Assembly (NCBI GenBank): GCA_937873655.1
Contig: CALMYQ010000093.1
Span: 147,473 to 211,472 of the forward strand
From: an uncultured Lewinella sp.
GTDB taxonomy: Bacteria; Bacteroidota; Bacteroidia; Chitinophagales; Saprospiraceae
DNA length: 64,000 nt
Direction of reading: 5' to 3'
How positions within the stretch are numbered: position 1 is the stretch's first letter; each line of letters starts with the position of its first letter. Below the pieces are notes generated by a model. The model ran no database searches, had not been told where the DNA came from, and saw only the letters and a program-made list of their open reading frames with translations. Below, one piece after another: positions 44,380-53,230 of this stretch. A program made the position numbers and the translations under genes.

Positions 44380-45423
44380 ATGAAAGCCTCTTATTTCAAG
44401 TGTGCCTTTGGCGCAGCGCTTCTGATCGTTATGTCCTCCTGCCAGAAAAATGAGGACTTCAGCCCCGCTGACACCCAGGACGCCAAACTGGATCTTCGGA
44501 ACTCCGTTACACCGACACTGTACGCTTCTTCGAATACCTCCGGAACACTCGGCATTTTTGACCTGACTTTTCCGGGCAGCCCGGTTCAGGACAAATCGAC
44601 CGTCGCTTATGCCGATGCCGACGGCGTCGCTTACATACCGTTTATGAACGCCGTTTTCCAGCTCGACCGGACAAATAACCGGCTCAAGGTATACGGCAAT
44701 GCCAATACGCTGGGCGGCGACGACGAAATCATGCCCAATGCGATGAGCAATCCGGACTTCAATAACGGCCGCGAGATCACCGTCGGATTTACGAACCGGG
44801 TAGTTGTGGCGCAGGATGCCGGCCCGGGCAACAATAACACCAACGGGCTGCTTGTCTACCGCACCAGCACCAATTCCATCCAGCTGTATCGCAGCTACAC
44901 GACCAGCATCAACCTCTGGGGAATCCAGGCAGTGGGCAACGACCTGTTTGCCGTAGTCGATAACTCGAATACCCTGGCCATGTTTGCCGGTTTTTTCGGT
45001 AAAAAATCAGGCGCGCTTGAGCCGGATGCCATTGTTACGATCGGCGGCCTGGTGCGCACCCACGGCCTGAGCTATGATCCTGCGACCGATATCATGGTAC
45101 TGACCGATATTGCCGATGCAGCCAGTGCCACGGACGGCGGTATCCACGTGATCACCAATTTTATGAGCAAGTTCATGGAAGCCGCCAACGGTTCCGGCGT
45201 CATTCCGGCCGATCAGCAGATCCGGATCGCGGGCGCCAATACCCTTTTGGGCAACCCGGTTGACGTGGCATTCGACAGCAGTACGGACATGATCTATGTT
45301 GCCGAACGCGCTAACGGAGGCGGCCGCATCCTCGGCTTTACCACGCCGGCGGCCAACGGAAACCCGATGCCCGTATTCGATATGGCTTTTGCGGGCGCTT
45401 CCGCCGTCGCATTGAATAAATAA
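44380..45423 (+). CDS. Predicted lipoprotein with beta-propeller-like repeats
   Basis: The 347-residue protein has a lipoprotein signal (CAFGAALLIVMSSCQKN, Cys20). Residues 45-345 repeat blades such as SSNTSGTLGIFDLTFPG, THGLSYDPATDIMVLTD and GNPVDVAFDSSTDMIYVAER, characteristic of a six- or seven-bladed propeller. It has no recognised catalytic motif. It has its own leader after the O-methyltransferase gene (107-bp gap). Confidence 0.75.
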   Translation: MKASYFKCAFGAALLIVMSSCQKNEDFSPADTQDAKLDLRNSVTPTLYASSNTSGTLGIFDLTFPGSPVQDKSTVAYADADGVAYIPFMNAVFQLDRTNNRLKVYGNANTLGGDDEIMPNAMSNPDFNNGREITVGFTNRVVVAQDAGPGNNNTNGLLVYRTSTNSIQLYRSYTTSINLWGIQAVGNDLFAVVDNSNTLAMFAGFFGKKSGALEPDAIVTIGGLVRTHGLSYDPATDIMVLTDIADAASATDGGIHVITNFMSKFMEAANGSGVIPADQQIRIAGANTLLGNPVDVAFDSSTDMIYVAERANGGGRILGFTTPAANGNPMPVFDMAFAGASAVALNK

Positions 45424-45544
45424 TTGCTATTGAGATGTACCAACGGGGATTTTCCGGTTTATCCGGGAAATCCCTGTTTTGCGTTGGCAAAATACCCTAC
45501 CTTTGCCGGGCTGCCCGGGAAACCCGGCCGGGCAGATCGAGCGC

Positions 45545-46306
45545 ATGAATCAGTCGTACACCATTGTACTGCCCCAATTCGAGGGCCCCTTCGATCTTCT
45601 CCTCTTCTTTATCGAGCGGGACGAACTGGACATTCATGATATTCCCATCGCCAAGATCACGGATGACTTTCTGGATTATATCCGGCATATGGAGCGGATG
45701 AATATCGACCTGGCCAGCGAATTCATCCTTGTAGCGGCCACCCTCTGCCGGATCAAGGCCAAGATGCTGCTGCCCCGCAAACCGGTTGATGAAGAAGGCA
45801 ACGAGATCGACCCCAGGGAAGAGCTTGTCAGCCGGCTCCTCGAATACAAGCGATACAAGAGCGTACTGGAGGAAATGCGGCAGCTGGAGGAGGATCGCTC
45901 CCTGCGTTTTTACCGGGGAAGCAACGTCAAGGAACTCCAGCAGATCGCTACCAAAGCGCTGGTGGACGTGGAACTGGAATCCGTCACGCTGTTCAAACTG
46001 CTGCGGGCTTTCGAGCGCATCATGCAGCGCTTTGAAGAAGGGCCTCCCCAAACCATCCACCGGATTATCCGGTTCAATTACTCGATCGAAGACCAGCAGG
46101 AATTCATCCTGGGGCAGGTCAAATCCGGCCAGAAAGCCAACTTCAACGCCGTATTCGGCCCTTGCGCCAACCGCATCCATGCGATCATTACTTTTCTCGC
46201 CCTGCTCGAATTGCTCAACCTGGAAAAAATAGCTATCATTGTGGGTGAAGGCGTAAACAATTTCTGGCTGCAGGAGCCCGATCCCGCAGCCGATGAAGAG
46301 GAATAA
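45545..46306 (+). CDS. scpA: Segregation and condensation protein A (ScpA)
   Basis: The ATG at 45545 starts MNQSYTIVLPQFEGPFDLLL, the family N-terminus; a longer frame from 45479 is not supported. The 253-residue kleisin has helices IDLASEFILVAATLCRIKAKMLL and the C-terminal winged-helix SMC-contact (RIHAIITFLALLELLNLEKI). It bridges SMC heads with ScpB during chromosome condensation and segregation. ScpB and SMC are not in this window. Confidence 0.9.
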   Translation: MNQSYTIVLPQFEGPFDLLLFFIERDELDIHDIPIAKITDDFLDYIRHMERMNIDLASEFILVAATLCRIKAKMLLPRKPVDEEGNEIDPREELVSRLLEYKRYKSVLEEMRQLEEDRSLRFYRGSNVKELQQIATKALVDVELESVTLFKLLRAFERIMQRFEEGPPQTIHRIIRFNYSIEDQQEFILGQVKSGQKANFNAVFGPCANRIHAIITFLALLELLNLEKIAIIVGEGVNNFWLQEPDPAADEEE

Positions 46307-46360
46307 CCGGCCGTCTGCACCACCTATGGAAATATTTTACACGACGGAAGATTTTCCGTC

Positions 46361-46397
46361 ACTACTGACAACTGTTAACTGACAACTGACCACTACT
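46361..46397. repeat. AACTGAC-type heptamer repeats before a GlsB-like gene
   Basis: CTACTGACAACTGTTAACTG and ACAACTGACCACTACT fill 46361-46396, directly before the ATG at 46398. The same heptamer family occurs at 36646-36690. Confidence 0.75.
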
Positions 46398-46637
46398 ATG
46401 GGATGGATTTACATCATTGTGATCGGCGGTATCGCCGGCTGGCTGAGCGGATTGCTGATGAAAGGATCCGGGTTCGGCCTTTTGGGTAATATTGTCGTCG
46501 GTGTGCTGGGCGCCATCGTTGGCGGCTGGATCTTCAGCTTCCTGAAAATTGACGCCTACAGCCTGGGCGGATCGATCCTCTCGGCAGTGGTCGGCGCCAT
46601 CGTACTGATCTGGTTGAGCAAAAAATTGAAACTCTGA
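46398..46637 (+). CDS. GlsB/YeaQ/YmgE family small membrane protein
   Basis: The 79-residue protein has three hydrophobic segments, with GWLSGLLMKGSGFGLLGNIV and VVGAIVLIWLSKKLKL as in the YeaQ/YmgE/GlsB (transglycosylase-associated) family. Members are small stress-linked inner-membrane proteins of unclear action. The reading frame of the VWA gene overlaps its 3' end. Confidence 0.85.
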   Translation: MGWIYIIVIGGIAGWLSGLLMKGSGFGLLGNIVVGVLGAIVGGWIFSFLKIDAYSLGGSILSAVVGAIVLIWLSKKLKL

Positions 46638-46744
46638 GTACCGGCCCCGGGATCGACCGGTCGGCAGAGGAAGAACGCCTCCACCGTTGGCGGCTCATTC
46701 TGGGCGCCAAATCGGACCCGGAAGGCGAGGTCGGTCTGGAAGGC

Positions 46745-47800
46745 ATGGCCCGGGGTATGGACCGCGTACTCGAAGCGCTTTACGACAGCGACCGCCGGGG
46801 CAATCTCGGCCCCAGCTCACCCAATATCAACCGGTGGCTTGGTGATATTCGCACGTATTTTCCTACGTCGGTCGTTCAGCTCATGCAAAAGGACGCGCTG
46901 GAGCGGCTGGGTATGGAACGCATGCTGCTGGAGCCCGAATTGCTGGAAAGTGTTACCCCGGATGTTCACCTGGTCGGCGCACTGCTCACGCTGGGTAAAA
47001 TGCTGCCCGACAAAACGCGTGAAACCGCACGTATGGTGGTGCGCAAAGTTGTCGAGCAGATCGAAATCCGGATGCGGTTCCCGCTGGAACAGGCGATCCG
47101 GGGCAGCCTCAACCGCGCGGAGCGCAATTTCCACCCGCGGCCGCATGAGATCAACTGGCCCCATACCGTCAGGACCAATCTGCGCTATTTCCAGCCCGAA
47201 CTCAATACGATCATTCCCAACCGGCTCATCGGTTTTGGCCACAAGCGGCGACAACTCAAGCATGTCATTCTCCTGATCGACCAGAGCGGATCCATGGCCA
47301 GTTCGGTCGTTTACGCCGGAGTAGCCGCCAGTGTGATGGCATCTATTCGCAGTCTTCGCACCCATATCGTGGCCTTCGATACCAGCGTCGCCGACCTGAG
47401 CGAGCACCTGGACGATCCGGTCGACCTGCTTTTCGGCATCCAGCTGGGCGGCGGCACCGACATCGCAAAAGCGCTGAAGTACGCCGCCGGCCTGGTCCGG
47501 AACCCGAAAGAAACCACCCTGTTGTTGATCAGCGACCTCTTCGAAGGCGGCAAAGAACAGGATATGCTGGCACAGGTCGATCACCTAAAAGCTGCCGGCG
47601 TCAATTTCATTTCACTTCTGGCCCTGAACGACGAAGGCGCGCCTGCCTTTGATCGCAATATAGCTGAAAAATTGGCGATCCGGGGCATACCCGCCTTTGC
47701 CTGCACACCCGATCTGTTTCCGGGATTGATAAGCGCTGCACTGAATGAAGAAGCCGTGGGAGATTGGTTGGGGAAAAACAATATTAGTCCCAAAAATTAA
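46745..47800 (+). CDS. VWA domain protein of the DUF5682-associated group; true start probably upstream
   Basis: The ATG at 46745 gives 351 residues, but the same frame is open further upstream and reads EEERLHRWRLILGAKSDPEG directly before it, closely matching the family's N-terminus. The true start is probably near 46634 (CTG) or another non-ATG codon, or inside the GlsB gene. The body has GNLGPSSPNINRWLGDIRTY and TLGKMLPDKTRETARMVVRK; the VWA domain has the MIDAS loop LLIDQSGSMASS, with Thr/Asp in QLGGGTDIAKAL, and ends GIPAFACTPDLFPGL. Members occur with MoxR ATPases, DUF5682 and SWIM proteins. The convergent gene at 48297 is DUF5682. Confidence 0.85.
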   Translation: MARGMDRVLEALYDSDRRGNLGPSSPNINRWLGDIRTYFPTSVVQLMQKDALERLGMERMLLEPELLESVTPDVHLVGALLTLGKMLPDKTRETARMVVRKVVEQIEIRMRFPLEQAIRGSLNRAERNFHPRPHEINWPHTVRTNLRYFQPELNTIIPNRLIGFGHKRRQLKHVILLIDQSGSMASSVVYAGVAASVMASIRSLRTHIVAFDTSVADLSEHLDDPVDLLFGIQLGGGTDIAKALKYAAGLVRNPKETTLLLISDLFEGGKEQDMLAQVDHLKAAGVNFISLLALNDEGAPAFDRNIAEKLAIRGIPAFACTPDLFPGLISAALNEEAVGDWLGKNNISPKN

Positions 47801-48278
47801 GCAGAAAGCAAGGGGGAATTTAAATAAAATTATTCCGGAGGAATTGATCTCGTCAAATATACCTGAAGAAGTAGTTATGGCTATTTTAAGTGGGTACCGT
47901 CGGGAACAGAGTCTTGGCGTCATTAAGCGCATTCTTTCCAGGCTGAAGGAGCTTAGTACGGATGAGAGTGCCTTTAAAAAATATATAAAGCAATTGACAA
48001 TTCTCTCGAGATTGCGTAAATTAGAGTCGGAAACCAAAAAGGAAGCAGAAAATATGCCAATTCATTATGATATTGAAACGGACGGACTTTACATAGAAGG
48101 CCTGAAAAAAGGTCGTGAAGAAGGTCGTGAAGAAGGTCGTGAAAAAATGCTTTTAGATGCCGTGAAAAATGTAATGACCAAACTTCCGCAAACTTCGGAC
48201 CATGAGATCGCCGATCTTTTGAATGCGCCATTGGAATTGGTCATGCGGGTGCGACGGGAATTAAGCAGTTTGCAGTAA
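47745..48278 (+). pseudogene. C-terminal remnant of an Rpn-type (PD-(D/E)XK) recombination-promoting nuclease
   Basis: The 177-codon frame from 47745 overlaps the VWA gene's last 56 bp, which give no similarity. From about 47789 it reads ...SNIPEEVVMAILSGYRREQS and IKQLTILSRLRKLESETKKE, then a GREE-type repeat (GREEGREEGREK), the usual C-terminus of Rpn/PDDEXK_2 proteins. The N-terminal nuclease domain (about 150 residues) is missing. It sits in the gap between the VWA gene and the convergent DUF5682 gene. Confidence 0.65.
48108..48145 (+). repeat. 12-bp in-frame repeats (GREE)
   Basis: GGTCGTGAAGAA occurs in three near-tandem copies between 48110 and 48145, encoding the charged helix of the nuclease remnant. 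Confidence 0.8.
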
Positions 48279-48296
48279 CGGAAGGAGGGCTATTGG

Positions 48297-50567
48297 CTAT
48301 CCCATTCCCAATATCCGCCGGGCTGTTCTCATGAGTACTTCCTCTTCTTCTGTAAGTAAAATCGTTTCTGCAGTTCTTTCAGGCAGGACTTCGGCAATCA
48401 CCTTCGGTTGCCGCGCCATTACCAGCATCTGCTGCCGTTCACGGGGCGAGAATTGGGAAAATGTACGCCGGACAACCGGCAATGCGCTTTGAAAACTTTC
48501 TTCCCCGATCCCGGATACCCACTCGTCGAGCAGCGCCCACAGCGGCGGATGATGGATCAATACCAGGCCGCTGCCTTCCATGAAACCCTCCACCCAACCG
48601 GCTACTGCAATCGCATCGCTCCGCCCGGCGGAAAGCGCCAGACGCATCTGCTGGTTGGTCCGTTCCAAAGTCCAGCTTTGCTTGTCGAACAAAATGCGGG
48701 TTGCCTGCCCGGCAATCAACGGCGCAGTCGACGCTGCCGAAGTGGCCAGTTCCAGGGCTCGTAACCAAACCGGCATATGGTGTTCATAAGCCTGGATCGA
48801 CAAGGCGCGGTTGGCAGCTCCTAAGGCCTTTCGCCAGTTTTGAGCCGACTCCTCATCCAGTCCGGCCAAAGCTGCCGGCAACCCCGCGCACATCCTTGGC
48901 GCCAGCTCATTGACCAACTCCGCCAACGCGGTCACATCGGTCTTCCGGGCATCCCCGTACTGGATGACCGCGATCAGGGACGGCAGACTTTCCAGCAACG
49001 TGAAGATGTCGTGTGACAGGGCGCTGATCTCTTCCATCCGCCGGATCAAGGGAGTCAGTACATCCGGTAATCCGGCCCGCAGGGCATTTGATGCCATTTT
49101 TGCCAGTTCGGACAGGTTAGAAGATTTGCCGGCAAGGTGCTGCAAGCGGGCGGTTGCCGCTTTTTCCATCGTATTGCCCCATATACCGGCCTCTATAACG
49201 GACAATGCAAAATCGGGCGCCCATTGCATGCGCCAGATCTCTTTGAAGCCGCCCAGTGTGGTTTCCGGATTTTCTTCAAGGCTCCCCCAATTGATCTCCA
49301 GGATATTGAGCCGGTGGAGCAGACGGCTTTTGTCCAGATCCGTGGGCTCCCGCAGGTCGATACCTCCTTTCGGATTGGTGGCGGTTCCCTTCAACCATTG
49401 CTCCTCGTCGGCGCCCCAGTATTTGGTCATCCGGGTCGACTTGATGGTCTGCTCCAGGTCTTTTTGCAGGGGGACTCTAGCCAGGCCGGCCGGTACTGTG
49501 CCGGTTTTTTCCCCGATCACCAGTTTTTCGCGGATCAGTGCCAGCACCGCGTTTTCACCCCGGCCGAATACGCTCCGGGCGGCCTCTTCCAGCTCTTCCA
49601 GCCCCGGGATGGCCAGGTTGCGCAAGGTCGCCAGGGTATCGGCCAACCGGGTGGCGTCCTGGGTTTGCGCCGGCGAAGCGTCAAAACCCTCTTTGCGCAG
49701 GAGCGCCGCCACACGGGCCATCCACCTTACCGTCGCTTCCTCGTTGTTTTGGAAGAGCAGTTCGTACCAGGCGGGCGCCGATACGCCGGCGCCGTAACCG
49801 CTTTCTCGCGATAAATGCCGATAGCTCCAAGGGATCCAAACGGCCTCTGTTTTGCGCTTGGGCAAGCCTTTCAATACGGCATTGTCCGCAGCGGCCTTGA
49901 TCTTTTCCGTCCGGGCGAGCACAGGCCCGTGCCAGGCGCCGCATACCACGGCGATCCGCTGATACCCTTGTTTGAGCAGGTCCCGGATGCACTTGCGCAT
50001 ATATGCCTCCCGGAGGAGTGTTTCGCGGGTTTCCGTCCGCACCGGGTCGTCGCGCAGGGCGCCTGCCATTTCGAGGATGGATGGAAAAATGGCGTCTTCG
50101 TTCGGGCCCCGCTCAAAAGTGACGTCCCACCACCGCTCGCTGTCGGCATACCCGGCCAGTTGCGCCATCATACCCAGCGGATCGGCCTGAAGAGCTGTTT
50201 CTTCGGGCGTCAGGTTGAGGGTCAACTGGCTTTTCCGGTCGAGTGCAAACTGGACGTTCACCGGCAGGTCGACAGGAAAAAACGGTATCCTGTTGGTGAC
50301 TCCGTACCTGAATGCCTGCCATTCCGGCGAAAATTCCGCAAAGGGATAATAAGCGGCCTGATGCAGATCGTCAGGGTTATAAAAGAGGATGGCCACCGGC
50401 GGCTCGGGCGGGTCTTTTTCCAGGGCTTTGAGCGCACTTGCAGCGTCAGCCGGCAATTCGACCGCTATGCAATCGGGGGCGAATGATTGCAATGCCTCCA
50501 TCAGGCTCCTGGCTGAACCGGGGCCGTGGTGGCGGATGCCGAAAACGCGGATATCGGGAGCGGCCAA
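48297..50567 (-). CDS. DUF5682 family protein
   Basis: The 756-residue protein starts at a TTG (50567), the only start codon after an in-frame stop. It begins DIRVFGIRHHGPGSARSLME, matching the DUF5682 signature (RHHGPGSARSL). Later conserved features are CIAVELPADAASA, RIAVVCGAWHGPVL and WSYRHLSRESGYGAGVSAP (Arg/Ser/Gly-rich), followed by a helical C-terminal half. There is no signal peptide. In other bacteria this family is encoded with VWA, MoxR AAA+ ATPase and SWIM zinc-finger genes as one locus; here only the VWA gene is adjacent and it converges on this gene. The function is not known. Confidence 0.85.
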   Translation of the reverse strand: MAAPDIRVFGIRHHGPGSARSLMEALQSFAPDCIAVELPADAASALKALEKDPPEPPVAILFYNPDDLHQAAYYPFAEFSPEWQAFRYGVTNRIPFFPVDLPVNVQFALDRKSQLTLNLTPEETALQADPLGMMAQLAGYADSERWWDVTFERGPNEDAIFPSILEMAGALRDDPVRTETRETLLREAYMRKCIRDLLKQGYQRIAVVCGAWHGPVLARTEKIKAAADNAVLKGLPKRKTEAVWIPWSYRHLSRESGYGAGVSAPAWYELLFQNNEEATVRWMARVAALLRKEGFDASPAQTQDATRLADTLATLRNLAIPGLEELEEAARSVFGRGENAVLALIREKLVIGEKTGTVPAGLARVPLQKDLEQTIKSTRMTKYWGADEEQWLKGTATNPKGGIDLREPTDLDKSRLLHRLNILEINWGSLEENPETTLGGFKEIWRMQWAPDFALSVIEAGIWGNTMEKAATARLQHLAGKSSNLSELAKMASNALRAGLPDVLTPLIRRMEEISALSHDIFTLLESLPSLIAVIQYGDARKTDVTALAELVNELAPRMCAGLPAALAGLDEESAQNWRKALGAANRALSIQAYEHHMPVWLRALELATSAASTAPLIAGQATRILFDKQSWTLERTNQQMRLALSAGRSDAIAVAGWVEGFMEGSGLVLIHHPPLWALLDEWVSGIGEESFQSALPVVRRTFSQFSPRERQQMLVMARQPKVIAEVLPERTAETILLTEEEEVLMRTARRILGMG

Positions 50568-50636
50568 ACCTTTGATTTTGGTTCAAAGGTACGAAATCAC
50601 CTTTTCCGAAAGGAACACAGTTAAGCGGCGTGATCC

Positions 50637-51557
50637 TTAAGGAATCTTGATCAGCTTCCAATACCCGATCCCGTCTTTGGAAGTGATCCGGAACCCATAC
50701 GCGCCGGCCGGCAATCCCGACAGATCAAGCCCGGTCTGCGGGTATTGCAACGCTCCTGAGCGGACTGCTTTACCGGTAGCGTCAAAAACGGCAAACCTGG
50801 GTGAATCGAGGGGTTCTGCCAACTCCACCGTCAGCCGGTCCCGGAAGGGATTCGGAGAAAAGACGGCTGCCGATGTGGCCAGCAGGTCATCCGTTTTATC
50901 AAAAAAGGCAAAACAAACCGGGGTTTCTGTCACGGAAACAGCGTGTCCTGGACCATGATAGCAGTAAAATTCCGTGTGTATGAACGGCGCCGACTCCGGC
51001 GGATACGGGATCAGGTTTTCCGTACTGCCGAGCACTTCCACATACCGGTTTTCCGGAAAAAAGGTGTACCCGTCCAGCGGTTGCAGGTTAAATCTCCTCG
51101 TAGTGATATTGAACTGAAAAGGACTTTCGGTTTCTCCCACCACAATCGTCTCAATACTGTCCACCACAACCCTGTAAATTTCTGCCGGGAACCAGGATCG
51201 GACCGGCGCGCCCAGGGTGAGCGTATCGCCCGGCTGGGCGCTGAAATCCATCCAGAGATAGAAGGTATCGTCATCGCTGTCCAACCCCCGAATGAATACA
51301 GAATCGTTACGGGTATAGGTAAAAAATACCGGAGTATCATTTATGTCAAAGATGGACTTTACAATTGCCCGACACGGGGTACCGTCCAACAAGGTGTCTT
51401 TTGCAGCCATATAAAAGTCTTCTATTGGTTCATTGGCCAAAGAGTCATAACCTGCAAAGTAGAAAACCGCATGCAGCGGCGCCCATTCCTGGCCCTGGGC
51501 TTCGGCGGTGAAGGGAAAACAAAGCAGTAAGCCGGCAAATGCAAAAAGAAAGCGCAT
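50637..51557 (-). CDS. Secreted protein with T9SS type A sorting domain
   Basis: The ATG at 51557 starts MRFLFAFAGLLLCFPFTAEA, a signal peptide, preferred over the frame to 51620. The 306-residue protein has no recognised catalytic domain. The last 80 residues are a T9SS sorting domain (FSPNPFRDRLTVELAEPLD, DLSGLPAGAYGFRIT, YWKLIKIP). It should be exported across the outer membrane and anchored or released by T9SS. It is the first of four such genes on this strand. Confidence 0.8.
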   Translation of the reverse strand: MRFLFAFAGLLLCFPFTAEAQGQEWAPLHAVFYFAGYDSLANEPIEDFYMAAKDTLLDGTPCRAIVKSIFDINDTPVFFTYTRNDSVFIRGLDSDDDTFYLWMDFSAQPGDTLTLGAPVRSWFPAEIYRVVVDSIETIVVGETESPFQFNITTRRFNLQPLDGYTFFPENRYVEVLGSTENLIPYPPESAPFIHTEFYCYHGPGHAVSVTETPVCFAFFDKTDDLLATSAAVFSPNPFRDRLTVELAEPLDSPRFAVFDATGKAVRSGALQYPQTGLDLSGLPAGAYGFRITSKDGIGYWKLIKIP

Positions 51558-51570
51558 GGTCAACGGGTTT

Positions 51571-53166
51571 TTAATGGGTGATGACAATTTTTTGGCCAAC
51601 CGGGCGACTGCCCGGCGCAAGATATTGAAGAGAATAGATGCCTGCGGGCAGGTCTGCCACGGAGAGGATATAGGTCATTTCGCGGTCCCGCACGGCCAGC
51701 CGGCGCACGGGGCGGCCGGTGTTGTCGATCAGGTTCAACATGGCTTGTTCCGGCGGATTTTCCGATAAAACCAGGTTGACCGCCAGGGTTTCGCCGGCCG
51801 GGTTGGGGTAGGCCAGTATCCGGGCGGTTACCCCGGGCGCTTCACCGGTATTGAGCGGCAGGTGGCACCCGGGAACCAGGCAGCCGTAGGGGTCTGTTTT
51901 GATGACCCAGCCCCGCTGTTTGGGCGTGCCGGGCGGCGGCGAAGTACCGAAATATTGCGCCTGGCCGACGGCTACGAACCCTCCGTCGGCGGTTTCTTTT
52001 ACATCGTACAGAAAATGCCGGAAAACGGTATCCTCCTGGATCTTGAACTTGCGCGACCAAAGGCTGTCGCCGTCCGGGGAGGCCTTGACCATCCAGCCGT
52101 ACATGTCAGCCGTGAGGTCGGCTGAATCAAAATAGCCGTTTCCGACGGCTACGTAGCCGCTGCTGTCCGAAGCCGCCACCATTTTGTTGAGCACGATATC
52201 ATCGCCATCTACGAGCCAGCCCCCCCTAAAATCGACCTCCCAGACCTTTTCGAAACCGGCATCGAGCTTGTACAGGCATCCCGTATCCCAGCGCACCCTT
52301 CTTTTGATCGAATTAATAAACACCTCCTGGCCCTTTTTGGTCAGTACCACCCATCCGCCGTCGGCAGTGGGCAGCATATCCCGGATGCCGCCTTCGTCGC
52401 GGTCAATCCCGGAATCGTACCGGCGCAACACCTGGCCCGCTGTGTCCAGCTCGAGGATATGGGAACGGTGGACGAAATTTTCTTCTACTTCGAACAGGTT
52501 ATAGTTACCCGAATAAAAACCCAGGTACAATTTATTGTCCCTGTACACGGCGACATACGGCTCTTCGACAATGGAATCCCCATATATCCAATCCCAAACG
52601 ATTTGGCCGTTTGTATCTATTTTGGTCAGTTGGATATCCAAATCCGCTGCGTCCGGAACCTTTATCAGGCTGGCTGCGAAAAAACCGGAATCAGGACATT
52701 GGGTCATAGTCCGGGGCAAAATATAGGATGTTTCCGGGTAGTACAAGCTGTTAAAAGGCCAAAAGGCGAACTGGTCTCCGGATAAAGTTCTTTTTTGGAT
52801 GAACCCTGTCATTCCGATCGAATCTATGGAATAACCGCTGATGGCCAGGTCTCCATCCGCTGTCCGGATCAGGGTAGAGAACCAGGTCTCAAAGGTGCGC
52901 CCCGGCTGCGCCAGAACGCGGTGATCGATGAGCTCACCGGCAAGATCCATTCGGGCAAACAACGCGGAGGTGGGGTATTTCGGCGGAACCGTATCGGCCA
53001 CGATCCCGGCCATGTAAATCAGGGAATCCTCCGTGTAAACGGCGGTGAGGGCTGCGGCCGGATAATTAAAGTAAAAGGGGCGGTTGAAGGTGGCCTGGGC
53101 ATTGAGAGCGGGAACGGAGGCTGCCCCGGCCATGCAGAAGACCAATATTTTCAGGAGGTTTTTCAT
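51571..53166 (-). CDS. Secreted protein with DGG-type repeats and T9SS sorting domain
   Basis: The 531-residue protein has a signal peptide (LLKILVFCMAGAASVPALN) and repeated units such as DMLPTADGGWVVLTKKGQEV, DSSGYVAVGNGYF and VKETADGGFVAVGQAQYFG, typical of propeller-like adhesin repeats. The C-terminus is a T9SS sorting domain (AYPNPAGETLAVNLVLSENP, DLPAGIYSLQYL). It is a cell-surface protein of unknown role. It lies 13 bp upstream of the start of the 50637 gene. Confidence 0.8.
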   Translation of the reverse strand: MKNLLKILVFCMAGAASVPALNAQATFNRPFYFNYPAAALTAVYTEDSLIYMAGIVADTVPPKYPTSALFARMDLAGELIDHRVLAQPGRTFETWFSTLIRTADGDLAISGYSIDSIGMTGFIQKRTLSGDQFAFWPFNSLYYPETSYILPRTMTQCPDSGFFAASLIKVPDAADLDIQLTKIDTNGQIVWDWIYGDSIVEEPYVAVYRDNKLYLGFYSGNYNLFEVEENFVHRSHILELDTAGQVLRRYDSGIDRDEGGIRDMLPTADGGWVVLTKKGQEVFINSIKRRVRWDTGCLYKLDAGFEKVWEVDFRGGWLVDGDDIVLNKMVAASDSSGYVAVGNGYFDSADLTADMYGWMVKASPDGDSLWSRKFKIQEDTVFRHFLYDVKETADGGFVAVGQAQYFGTSPPPGTPKQRGWVIKTDPYGCLVPGCHLPLNTGEAPGVTARILAYPNPAGETLAVNLVLSENPPEQAMLNLIDNTGRPVRRLAVRDREMTYILSVADLPAGIYSLQYLAPGSRPVGQKIVITH

Positions 53167-53230
53167 GGCTGAATGCTGATCGGGCGGCGACTGAAGACCG
53201 TAAAGGGACCTCAGTCGCCGCCGGAAAATG

